Shown one piece after another: positions 1-13,100 of a stretch of DNA of 64,000 nt. Both the position numbers and the translations under genes were made by a program. The stretch's first letter is position 1. The number at the start of each line of letters is the position of its first letter. The notes beneath the pieces are model-generated. The model was not told where the DNA came from. It made no database searches and saw only the letters and a program-made list of their open reading frames with translations. This DNA is from Echinometra lucunter (taxonomy: Eukaryota; Echinodermata; Echinoidea; Camarodonta; Echinometridae), in NCBI GenBank assembly GCA_029962745.1, contig CM057157.1, positions 7,976,977-8,040,976 on the forward strand, given 5' to 3'.

Positions 1-451
1 CATTTCTACTTTATCTGTTTATATCAAATAATGAGTATATTCAAAACAACTTACTGCAGCTTATGATGTACGGACTGTCTTTACAAGTCGTCACTGCATA
101 GTAACTGGTACAAGTTAATCATAAGTAATGACTTATTTGTGCCATTTTACACCCTCATAATTACGTGGTTTAGATGCATACGTTACAAGGAATTCTTGAC
201 TGTTACATCGACGACTGTTATTTGAAACTGGTGTGCTTCTTGAAGTAGTTGGACGAAAATATTTCAAAACCTCATCTGGGGTCAGAGTATCACATTTCAT
301 AATTACATACAAACTTCGTGCGACAGGGCATTCAGGATCAATTACAAAGTACTATGCGATTTTTACACATAGCTGGAGATATAATAAGACATCCAGATAA
401 TGGAAGTGGATTCTAACTTATACGTGACCAAAGTAGAGAGTAGTTCTGAGA

Positions 452-607
452 TACACATACAGTTAACTTTGCATAACTCGAAGTCGCATAAGTCGAACTT
501 TCCCTAACTCGAATCATTTTTTTTTAAACCAAACTATACAAAACATGTGTTATTTACATTTCCTAAGTCCCAACAGATTCGACTTATGCAAAGTTAACTG
601 TATGTAG
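452..607. mobile_element. Short TIR element (MITE), pogo/Tigger-like
   Basis: A stretch of about 155 bp is bounded by inverted repeats: CATACAGTTAACTTTGCATAA on the left and its reverse complement on the right, with 'tcgaa/tcgac' continuing the arms. Small size, no ORF and near-perfect ends indicate a non-autonomous DNA transposon. The CAGT..AAC..ATAA terminal style resembles pogo/Tigger MITEs; the superfamily is inference. Confidence 0.65.
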
Positions 608-959
608 TTTCTACAAAATGTATAACCTAATACCTACATATCTTAAAGTTAAAAAAAAAAACCCGTATCAAATATCAACAGCTCAACTTTATGTCTGTTT
701 TTAACGTCATGGGTAGGCTACTTTACTTGAAGCATTTCAGCTCCAAAAAAAAAAAAAAAAAAAGCGTCGCCAGTGGGTATAGCTAACGCTTTTCAACTTT
801 TATTTATGTTCGGACCATTATGATGTGCATTATTGCTTATAATCTACTTCGGAATTAATTTATCCAAGTAATACATCGCTAATAAAAAGTTCCGATCAAA
901 TTTTCTTCTAAACAATCACATTCACGTATGGAAAGGACTGATTTTGCGTTTGATAGTCA

Positions 960-965
960 TTTATT
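960..965 (-). other. Candidate poly(A) signal of the PHD/SAM gene
   Basis: The minus strand reads AATAAA about 137 nt beyond the stop codon at 1102. It is the first canonical signal downstream and is the likely 3' end signal. The remainder of 1-1101 holds only the short TIR element and A/T-rich sequence. Confidence 0.5.
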
Positions 966-1101
966 AAAGCAATAGATGCTTGATCATTGGAAATAGATAG
1001 ATATGCAGCAAGAAAATTCCACATAACATTTTTACAGTTGTTTCTTTTTCCGTAAACGATGAGAATTCAATCACAAACATGAACTCTACCAAACGAATAT
1101 T

Positions 1102-4100
1102 TTACGGTGTCGTTCTAGAAGATGTACTCGATTTTCTTGGCGACCTTGCCTCCGTCTTCGGGGATAAGTCTGGTGGTGTTGGAGTCGAATTTTCTGACTG
1201 CGATGCACAATTGGCGGGCGATCCTTTTGATTGTGGCGTTGATTTCGACGGTAACGTCGTCTTGGCGGGCTGAGGTTGAGTTTCGGGTGAGATGGCTTTG
1301 GCTCGAGTTGCACTCTTCGGTTGTGTTGTCTTTTTAGTGGTTTCAGACGGCCTATTTGGCGGCGGAGATGGCTTCGGCGTTAAAGCTTCCTTCCTCGGCT
1401 TCCTTGGCTGAGAAGGAGGTTTCGCTGATGACGTGGACGGCTTGCTTTTGGCGGAAGACGCAGATGACGATGACGACGCCTTTGACGTCGTAATATGCAA
1501 CGATGATTTAGTCTTTGCATTGATCGGAGAATCTTTGGCTTGTGATAGCTGCAGCTTGCTTACAATTTGATAGATCTTTAAGGCGGGGCCAAGCTTAAAT
1601 GACAGGCCGGTAAGGACGTCAGATCGTCGCAGCAAAAGAAGAGCATGGCCGTCGATTTCCTAGGAGTATAGAATAATGTAACACAAAGAATGAGAAAACG
1701 ATAATCGGATTTTTATAAAAAATGGTCTAAATAAGTACAGTGATATCATAGCGTAATCTTCACGTAATGAACTGGAACACGATAATTACAGAATAGGGTT
1801 GTCGTAATACCCGAACTAGAATCAAACTTTTCGTCGGCAAAACTGTTTTTGGCGGTCTAGAAGAACGTGAAAGTAACTTCGTTTCGACTTCCTTGCTGCT
1901 GTTCCTCACCCCACCTGTTCAATTTAATGAAATTATTCTACCGACAATCGACAAGACATGCATACTATATAACGTCTGATGATTCGGGTATGTTTTATAG
2001 GTGTAGTTTTATTTTCCTAACATTTTTTGCAATGATCTATCATTCTAGCCCGAAACATTATTACCTGATCCTTAAAAGTATCTGCTTCCTCCTTAAACCC
2101 TTTCTCCTGCAGGAATTTGACGACGTCGTCCAGAGACCAGTCGGCTGGATGCGTCGGTAGGCCTATTTCAGGGGATGCGGATGAAGTATTAGCCTGTGCA
2201 GACTGGACGGGTAGGTTCGCCACTCTAGACTGGTTTGGAGTCGCCACGTCCGGGGTAACTTGACCAGATGTTTGAGAAGAACTGCTTTAAAAATGAGGGA
2301 AAGAAAATTTTGAACCTTTTCATTACCATCTACCCCTTGGTCGATTTTACCATCCTTGCTAACACCCCTGATCATGACCATCGTTATCATTGTTTGCGCT
2401 TTCGATTTTGCCATCATTACCATCTTTGAAATCGTCATGGTAACGTCATAAGAATTTACCAAACAAATATGAAAAGCAGCAGCCTTTTGGTGCAAACTAT
2501 TTTCTTATCCTTCATGAAATCTAAATCGGATACATATCATTTTCCATGGTTACACCACTTTCGCATACTTCCATGCGTTTTTAGCATGCTGCAAATTCAG
2601 GTCAATCAAATGTCGCTAACAGTCGTCTACAAAAGTTACATTTTTCCACTGCCAAGACAGTGTAAGTTTAAAAAATTCAATACATAACACGCATCAAGAG
2701 TCGATATTAAAACAAAAATAAAGAAGATAGGACTACAAACAAGACAGGTAAATCAAGAGAACAAGAGAGTATGATACTTGCCCATTCTCCACCGAGTCAT
2801 TTTTCTCTTCTGTATTAGAACCGACGCTCGCCTCGGAAGACATGACCGAATCTTCATCTGGGTAAAATGAAAAAAAAAAAAAAGAATGTTGTAATTTGTA
2901 GATAATAGTTGATGAAACAAACAAACAAACTTATTTCTTTTAAAAAAAAACGAACCAGCAAACAAAAGAAACCAACAAAACATAGATATGGAGCATCAGG
3001 TATTATAATACTGAAGAGGGCTCTTAACCGGGGAACAGGTATATGTCGGCCTAGCGGTAACGTTCGCGGTTAGCTCTTTGTCTTTGCCTACAAAAGGACT
3101 GATCACATCATGTCTTTCGGATGGTGACGTTAAAGGTCAGTCCGGTCCCAGACGTAAATAATCATATCTGGATCCCGTTTCATAAAACTTGTTATCAATA
3201 ACAAGTTCCAATAAGTGTTATAAGCTACTGAAATCCTTGCATCTGATTGGCTTAGATCAAATTTGTCACAGAAACGTGGCATTTGTTACTGATAACAAGT
3301 TTTATGAAATGTGGCCCTGATTGATAAAATTCTGCAAACCAACCAAACACACAATGATACACACACACGCGCACACCCTCACACATACGAGAGGTCTGGG
3401 GTTCGATCCTCGCCAGGTAAAGGATGTTTACAAGTTTGTCCCTCTCGACCCAGGTGTTAATTGCTGGGATAATAATAAGTGCAGGCCCTCAGAATGAACA
3501 ACATTGATGCTGATGAGGCTAGTATTTTCATCATTATTATTATTATTATCATTATTTCATCACTATTATTATTGTTATTATCATTAACATAATTATTATC
3601 ATTGTTATTACCATTATCATTATAAAAACAGCAAACCGATTAACATTCAATCATTCTGGTCACAAACTGAAAGTAAAATTGAATATCAGCTCAGTGGTAA
3701 TTTATTTCACATAGATCTTAAGAGAAGCTGAATTAGTCGGTATGACAATTTACAAACCTAGAAAAGTTCTTTCCGTTGAAGTTTTTTCATTGATTTAGGT
3801 TCCTATGTGGTTTATGAACATTTTCAGCTTGGTTACCCAAACAGCAACCTTGAGCAATTTGAATAATTTGTATAAATTGGTATGGATAAAGGATATGCCA
3901 CCCAAGATAACTTGCACAGAATATGTAAACTGAACTACGTACTAATTGTGTATGTGCGGTGATACGGAACTTTAATATAATATGATACGATTGTTGCAGA
4001 CATTGGGTGCATAATGATGTATATATGTATCTATTTTATTATAAGACTTTGTATTTTGTTAAAATGCTAGAGCCCAAATATTTAATAGTAATAACTAATA

Positions 4101-7100
4101 ATCATGTGATTCTGTGCGTGAACGCTACTTAATTCCGACTAGTATAATTATGGCTGCAGTAAACTTTTTTTTTTTTTTAATAAAGATGGGCCTAAACGAA
4201 GAATATATACCACTGTTAGTACCATTCTTATAATGTAAGACCAAGTTTTCAATCATTTAGATAACGAAGTTGACCTTTCCTTGATTTTCAGTACTAAACC
4301 CTGACCTGTAATTGCAAAAATATGTTTAAACTCTATTCTAAATCCCTACTAAACCCTTATTTTATGGAAGTATCACACATCAGTGTACCCCGTTTCGTTT
4401 CATCAAAGGTTGAATTCACAAGATTGACAACGCTATTAAAGTTCCGTATCACCGCACATACACAATTGGCACGTAGTTAAGTTTGAACGTTCTGTGTAAG
4501 TTGTCTTTGGGCTGTAAAACCTATACGCATACACATTTATGCAAATTATGCAAATTGCTCAAGGTTGCTGTTTGGGCAACCAAGCTGAAAATGTTCACAA
4601 ACTACATAGGAACCTAAATCAATGAAAAAACTTCAACGGAAAGAACTTTTCTAGGTTACACTGTTAGCTAAATAGGAATGTCTAACCGACTGAATTGGTG
4701 TGCCACTCACCTGTAAAATTACTGCCGATTTCCATATCTTCACTGGCGCATAGCTCACACACCCACTTTCCTGTACGGAAAAGTAAAAAAAAAATCATGA
4801 AGATATTTTACCGAGATTTCATTCATCTACCGTACATTTCACTCAATGGCACCACAGATTCAAAAGATGGTCCAGGGTCATTATCTAGTTTTGTTGTCTA
4901 ATGTGTTTCTTTTCTAATTTTTCCCCAAAATACATTCCTTAGCACAAACTAAGCATACAATCTAAAACCTGTCAAATATTGATCAACACGTACATGTATA
5001 CCGATATATACCCCCCCCCCCCCCTTCCATCCCTCTAATATTTGTAAACATAGGAAATGACATCTCAAATATAGTCAAGTATGCACTGCCGTTGAAAGAT
5101 ACTTTCCTCCTAGACCACCTCTATTAATCCCTCTAAAACCATACATCGGCCAATCCTCATGATCACCAACTATTCGGTGCACTGCCTTAATCCAGTGTGC
5201 ACCCGCCCTCCACCCCTTCCATTTCTCCCCCTTAAACCATACCATACCCAAACTATCCCAATTATCACTCACATATGAAGTATTCTTACCGAGAGGTTTT
5301 TCCTCTACTTGGGGGTTATGGCATGCCATGTGGTAGCCCTTGTCACACGAGTCGCAAAAGAGTAGAGTATCCTGCCGATCACAAAATACATGAACAAAAA
5401 TATTTTAACGTTGAGCAAAACTTCTTCTAGGTTTAACTAAAAATAATACGCGATTTGCGTTATTAAAAACGGAAAGGAGATGTAAATTAAGTTCACTCAT
5501 CAAATTATATGCCATTCTATAATCAGAGAATGTATCTCAATGTCACCTTTTCCAGTTATTTCTACTGGCAATTCCTTAGTTTAAAATGCAAGTGCGTCAG
5601 AACCAAAAATTCCCGGTATGCATGTGATGCAGAAATCCCCTTCCCAGTGTCACTTTATACTCCTTTGCACGAGGATGATTATACTTCTCTCTAAATATTG
5701 CATGTAAATGATATCAATTATTGACAAAACAAATCCATTACTGCTGCATCGAATGTATCTGAAAGCCGGCTCATTCTCTTGATTCTCTTAATAAAAGTTG
5801 TTCGTGAGGTTAGAAAGCATTTCGGAAGAAGACGTAAAACTCCATCATCGTCATTTCGTCATCACAACGCGATCTCTTCATACCCTTTGATGCGTTCATT
5901 ACCTATCTCAAAAATGGAAAAAAAAACTTTTGCACCAGTGAATCGAACGATAATTGAACGCGACAAATATGGTCGGTGATTTATTCCAGACGACCGCCAA
6001 ATTTCACTTACCGCGTCGCCAGCATCGTTACATACGTGGCACGTCTTGCAATCGATACACTGCCATGGTGATAATCGTGATCTTTCTGCGAGTTGTCGGG
6101 TATACTTCATGCACGACGGATGAACTTGTAAGGGAGAGAAGAATAAAAGGAGTTGAATGAAAATATCAACAAAATAAATGCATAACATGTGGAGGTGTCG
6201 TGGTCGAACAGTTCATTCACTTGACTCTCAATCAGAGGACTGAAGGTTCGAATCCCAGTACGGCATTAACGTGTTTTGGTTGAGACATTCATTCACGTTT
6301 GCCACTCTCCACCCTGGTGTTTGGGTACCCGGAGTAAACCAGTAGGATGCGAAAGTCAGTGCAGATTGGCATTATGTGCGCCTGTAAAATGGCACCGGGC
6401 GGGAATGCTCTCTAGGGTGAGAGTATAGATGGTGCCCACGATGAATGCAATTGAATCCAGTGACCGGGGTTTGATTAAGGGTAAAGCGCTTTATTTTCAA
6501 TAGAGACATAGTATCAAGCCCTCTATAAATGTAACTAGTATTATTATAACTTGAACCGTGATCAATTATAAGTGTGTACAGAATTATAATATTAATATCA
6601 ACGGGACATTTCCAGTCATCCCTTATCTTTCACACCTATGCATGTTGTCGGGAGGCTACATGATTCATTCATTATTTACTTGCGTGCTCACAGTGGCCGG
6701 CGTCTCGTGTACGGACATCTGTTTCCAAATCATCCGACATGTACGAGCTGGCGAAGGGAGCGAGCAAAATATTGACATTCTGAAATTTAGTGCACTGTGT
6801 ATCCATCGGACAAACTTTCATTAATTCATTGATTTCGGGCGGTAGCCTACTCTTCCCCACCTCAGTATTCGGCATTGCTCATAGGTCTATATCATAGTTG
6901 CTTGTATACTGCTCACCTTTCAAAGTGCAGTCCTTGCAGACGAGAAGTTCTTCTTTAGCTCCAAACTTGTTGCAGCTCGCAGGCAGGGTACAGTAGTCAC
7001 ATCTTTGGTCCCACATAGAGGTCTTTATCAAGGGTTCCTGCTCAAAGTCTGGCCCATGGGTTTTCTTGATGCGCTGTGTTTATAGAGTCAACGTTATAAT

Positions 7101-10100
7101 ATTATTGATAATAAACTTACATTTCAAAACAGTTCCTTCTGTTGTTGTTTAAAAAATCGTTAAAACTAATCTGCTTATAATCCTATCAGCTGAACAGAGG
7201 TAGAGAGAAATAGAAAAAGAGAAAGAGAGAGAGAGGAACATACATTTATATGGAACACATGCAGACGGCAGACTGAATGAGGAATTAAATCAGGGACTCG
7301 AGAAGGGTATGGAATAGTCTTGAGGGTTAGAGCATTCAGAAATTGTGACCCTGGTAGCATGCTTAGAGCACATAAGGATCAGGGGCCGCGGAACCGGGGG
7401 GGGGGGGGCTGCAGCAGCCCCCCCCCCCCCCCCACTTTTTTTAGTAGACACATTGGCCTCTGTACAATAACGCGGAAATGATTTTTCTGGTTTGTACGTG
7501 CAGCCCCCTCGGCTTCTGAGGATAGAGAGAGGGAGAGAAAAGGAAAAGTTTAGATGGGGAAGGGGAAAGAAGTCGAAAGGGATGGGGAAACGCGAAGAGC
7601 AATCAATTTGACATAAGAATGGCGGGGTCTGTAGGACCGTACTACCACAATAAAATTTAGTCACTTTTGAATAAGTGACTTTTTGGTCACTCGCTGCTCT
7701 CCCTCGAATTTTTCATTCTTGCAAAAGGATTAAACACTGCAGTACAACAAAGAAAATATCCCTATAGCTTAGAAATGATGAAGCCATTTCACCCCCGCCC
7801 CCATGCCACCTCCTCCTCTCCCCTGAAAAAATTCCTGACTCTGCCCCTAAAAATTAGATCGATGTGTATATTTCCTGCAATTCTGCATCCAATAAAACAT
7901 CTTTTCATATTTCATTTTCACGAAATGAAAACATAGAACAAAAAAAAAATGCTCGTATTCCGTATAGGCTACTGTCTGTGAGCTAGTGCAAAAAAGAGGA
8001 CAAACTGAATTCATCCAACCTTTCTTTGTCGTAACAGTAGGGTAAAAAATATGTACGGTGACCCCGTGGCGCTGACCTACAGTTACAGCTGTTACACAAA
8101 ACTACAAAACCAATGAACTGAAAATATAATCTTTTAAGCGAATAATTAAACAGCACAGTTAAAGCATAAGAACACTTCCAACTGATTCAATAACATAGGG
8201 TCTCTTAACTCCTCTTGTACATAATTATAGGCCATGCAGTAGCGGATACTAAGGGGTGGCGCGGGGCGGTGCGCCCCTCCTTGATTTTCATGAGCGTGCC
8301 ATAGTGCCCAGTGCCCTACTACTTTTGAATTTTTAATACCCTGGAATCTGGATCCACTAGTGAAGATGTATGGTGCATAATGATCAAGTCAGATTGTATG
8401 ACTTTCCTATTCTGAATTATGCACGGGAGTATTTTTAACGCCAATTGCCTGAACAAAGTGAAGGGGAAAAAAACATAAAAAAATGATAATAGTGCAAAAC
8501 ATGGTTTCATATCCAAATGTTTTAACATGGAGTTATGGGTAACAAATTCTAACAATTATAAGTTTTAAATCACCCCCCCCCCCCCCAATAATTATGGATT
8601 GAAATAGCATGTATTATATAATTGCGTGTCATTAGTCAAACTTAAGATAACGGGAACGAGTGGGGGCATGTTTGAGAAAAAAAAACGCTTATTTTGTTGT
8701 AGCTGATGCTCTTTTTGATCTTTATTAATTTAACGTATAACTTACACTCAAGTCATAAGTAGACATTATACGAATTATGATTGTCTAAGCTTAATGTTTG
8801 TTCATTATGCATGTACGGTTGTATGCATCATTATCTGGTGCACCCATGTAACAGCTCGCTCGCGAGAGTGTAATGAATGCGGAATGAAATGAAATTGCTC
8901 CGTTTCACAATGGAGTAATGCCCAGCGCACACTGCACGATCCAACTGCGACCCGATTTTCGAACAAATTGCATTTTGCATTTGATATGAAAGTTTAAACA
9001 TGTAAAATGATCTTATAAGAACTTCGGAATAATGATAGGAATACTAAAATGAAAATTTCAGTAAGCTGCAAGCCTTTTGGTCAGAGTAAAGGCCAAATCG
9101 GCTTCAAATCATAGACAATCGCAGGGCTACTATGACGTCAGTACGATTTAGAATTGACTCCGCTTTTATTCCTACAAGGAGACTCGCAATATTAGCCCGG
9201 GATTTCGATTGTAGTATTCATATGACTATTTGGAACTTTGATCATTAAGATTACACACGTTTGAATGGTCATATCAAATGCCATAAAAATTTATTCAAAA
9301 ATCGGATCGCAGACAGATAATAGTATAGTGTGCGCCGGGCTTAGGATATTAATCTGGGGCGGCGATTTGGGGTCGGGATGATGGAAGAGATGCAGCTCAG
9401 CACCCCTCTTCCATTATAAGCATCTCAGTGTTTAAGGTATTAGTTTACGGGGTGTTCTGATTCAGTGTTTGCCTCACATGCAGACCTCCTTGGGCCATGA
9501 TACCTCTTTTCTGCCCCCCCCCCCCGGTCAACATCCGATAATGTTGAATAACGCATACAAAAAAGGCATGAAATTCTCTATGGCGAATTGCCACCCCCCC
9601 CCCCCTCCTTAAACTAACATCAGAATCTGGACATTCTTTGTGAATCATAACAATATTCTTTGTGAATCATAACAGTATTCTCCATTACGTGAAGGATTGC
9701 TTTTACATTAATAAGAGGTTATACTAAAATCTGTATAGGCATGCTATCACCGGTTCATGGATTTTCATAAAAGTGGATCTCAAGTTTTGTAGAATGATGC
9801 GAGAATGAAGAGGGAAACAGAAAGAGAGAAGAAAAGACAGAGGGAGAGAGAGACACACACACTAACTCGCAAGGGGGATACAAAAAAAGAGAGAAGAGAG
9901 AGAGAGAGATGGGAAATGAGGGCGACTGGACATAAAACAAGGGCACTTTGAGCTCACTTGATTTTTAAAATTATTATTATTATTCATTTCCAGAACAATT
10001 TTGTCATTTTGCTAAAAGCTGATTTAATGTTTATACAAGCTTTTTGTGGTGAAACTCTTGCCTTTTGAACTCTTGCCTTTTGTTAATGAACTGCATGCAT

Positions 10101-13100
10101 GCATGGAAATTCAGCGAGTTTCTCAAATCTCCCTGCCATCAGGCAATGGTCACGGGAGGGCGATTACGTATTGGGACGAAAGGTCTTCGGAATCGGAGCT
10201 GCATTATGATGCATGCAAAATAATTGGGCGACTTTCAAATGTAAATTCCGGGTGAACAATATCATGAATTCACTAAAGTTACTTGTGCATGCATGTACTC
10301 CTGCAGGCAGGGGCGTCAATCCGTTTCATATTAGAAAAGTCTTCAGCTTAATTTTCTTTTTTTTGGGGGGGGGGAATCCGTTTTATATTTTAGGGGGACA
10401 CTCTTAAATAAAGGTCCTCAGGTTAAAATGTTCTTTTAGGGGACATGCGCCAAAAATTTGCTGACAAGCTATCAGCCTAAAATAATTTGGGGCATACGCT
10501 ATTGAGTCCCTCACCCTTAAATTTTGGGGGACATTTCCCCCTGCCCCCCCCCCCCCCCGATTGATGCCCATGCCTGCATGATCTTCATTCATTGTTACCG
10601 GAAAGAAACTCCTAACCACAACTGCATTAGTAAACCTACCAGTTTTATTCAGAAAAGGGAAACATAATCACAGTTTAGTGTTTGTTTTGTTTTGTGTGTG
10701 TGTGTGTGTGTTTTTTTTTTTTTATTGTGGGGGGGGGGGGGGGGGTTAAAGACCGCAGGTGACGCAAACCGATTTCTGGATCCGCTTTGATCATTGAAAT
10801 ATAATCAACCTCAAAAGGGGTTCATTACTTAAGGTACACACAATCATGCATATCAAAATACAAATGAATCTTATTGAACATGCACATACATAATGTACAT
10901 AAATCGGCAGAAAGGATAGCAACATGTTATCGTGAAAGTGTTGGTTCCACCAGCTTCGTGCATTGGATGGTTTTATGGCGATTTAGAGAATGAGACAGAG
11001 CATTCATGTTCTGTAGCCGCAATAACTGAAGTAGTCTGTATAATTTGGGGCATTTTCACCCAAGGGTTACGCTATTAAAATTTAACTTGATACCGCGTTT
11101 ACACATAACCATTTTTCATGTATGATAAGACAAATTATTTTCATATTGATTACAGCAATTCTGTCTGTGGAACAGTATTGATCCTAACTATGAGCAGATG
11201 GCATGCGCGTGGCGCAGTTATACTACAGTATCGTATCGGAGCGACCCCCGCCAATAAGTTTGTCATCACACTTTAAAGGAAAATGCAACCCAGACATCAG
11301 TGTGCTTCCAGTGAATGAAGAAGAACAAGAAGAGTAAACAGTGAAAGTTTGAGGAAAATCGGACAATCTCTTCAAGAGTTATGAACTTTGAAAGTTTAAG
11401 TAAATCCTTGTTATGGGGATCCTTGAATTGGCAACTTTGCCAGCATCTGTGATGTCATCGTGGACAACTTTCCATTAATTTTGTATACAAAATTTAACAT
11501 TTTCTTTATTTTCAAGAAAAATAAAAATGCTTTTGATCTGTTGTTTGTGTATGACATGGCTATATCAATTCTGCAAGCATTTTGGGAAGAATTATGTTGA
11601 TTCCTGACTTGAAATTTCATATAAATCAATTTTTTTGAAAAATTATGTACAAAATGAATTGAGAGTTGTTCAAGATGACATCACAGATGCTGGCAAAGTT
11701 GCCAACTCAAGGATCTCCATAACAGGGATTTAATGAAACTTTCAAAATTTATAACTCTTGATCAGATTGTCTGATTTTGCTCAAACTTTCACTGTTTACT
11801 CTTCTTGGTCATCTTTATTCACTGAGAGCACGCTGATGCCTGGGTTGCATTCTCCTTTAACATGTTAACATCAACTCAACATGTTTATTAAAATCTGAAC
11901 ACAGGGATGGCGCCAGGGTATTTTGGTAGGGGGTAAGATGACACTGGCGTACTGGAGGGGGGGGGCTTGGGGGCGCCAGCCCCCCAAATAAATTTCAAAC
12001 ATGATTTATTTTCAATTTTATATTAGTGATATCATGAAAATTTTTATTATTTCTCCCTAGACTCCCTTTCTACTGTTAAGTAACGCTTTCATAATTTCCC
12101 AAATAGCATGCATAGCAAGGCAGAACACACGCATGATATCAATACTAATGTGTTTTATGATATAACACTTCGTTTTATCTGTTTATCTGACAATGGATTC
12201 AAACTTTGATAATGAACATTCTTAGATTTACCAAAACTAGACACGGGCTTTAAGTTTGTAGTCCCAAATAGCGTTCTTTTACAGAGTTGCAAACCATCAA
12301 TACTGCAAAAAGCTCCTATACCATGGGAGTGCACCCGCGTAGCCAAGGGGGGCGATGGGGGCGGTCGCCCCCTCCAAAACGCCAACAAAAAAGAAAGAAA
12401 AAAGAAAAAATACAAGGAAAAAAGGCGGGAGCGAGAAAAGAAAAAGGTAAGAGCAGGTAAGAAGAGCGGGAGCAGACAGAAACAATTCTCCCTGCACCCT
12501 TCCCCTAAGTGCGCTCAGTAACTGATTCACAGGCTTCGTGTGCTCACTACCGCTCCCTAAAATGAAATCCTAGCTACGCCACTATGGGAGTGAAACCATG
12601 GTACCCACTGGATCACACCCTCTTCATGCTCGTCCCTTTTATTTCATAGTGTCTTTGTGTGTATTATTATCATAAGTAATAAGGTATTTTGTGTAACGCT
12701 GGCATTTGTTTGAAACTTGCGAAGATTATTTGGATTGCATGTTTCCAAGTTCATGAAAAAAATCCTTTTCCGGTCGGTAGATTCATGACACGCTTATCCA
12801 CAATAGTACATGTCATCAAATTTGATGTTTCATACTGCATGTATTGTACTTCAAATGTTTATTTTTCATGATATTTACTTCTTTTGTTGGAAATGAGAAA
12901 AAATGAAAATTGAACCGAACTGAAGTTAAAAATTTTATTTGTAGGTTTTGCAGATTGCACATATTTAAGTCGAAAAAATGAAAAAGCTCCGTATCGTGAG
13001 GGGGGGGGGGTATCCCCGGCTCGGTCCCTCAGGATTGGTCGCTTCGCTCCTCGCAAAGATTGAGCCCCCCCCCCCCCCCCAAATATTTTGGCTCATTACG

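Noticed and set aside
6190..6290. tRNA gene
   Set aside because: A and B boxes are present, but acceptor and anticodon stems cannot be paired and the downstream body is shared with two other copies, so it is a SINE.
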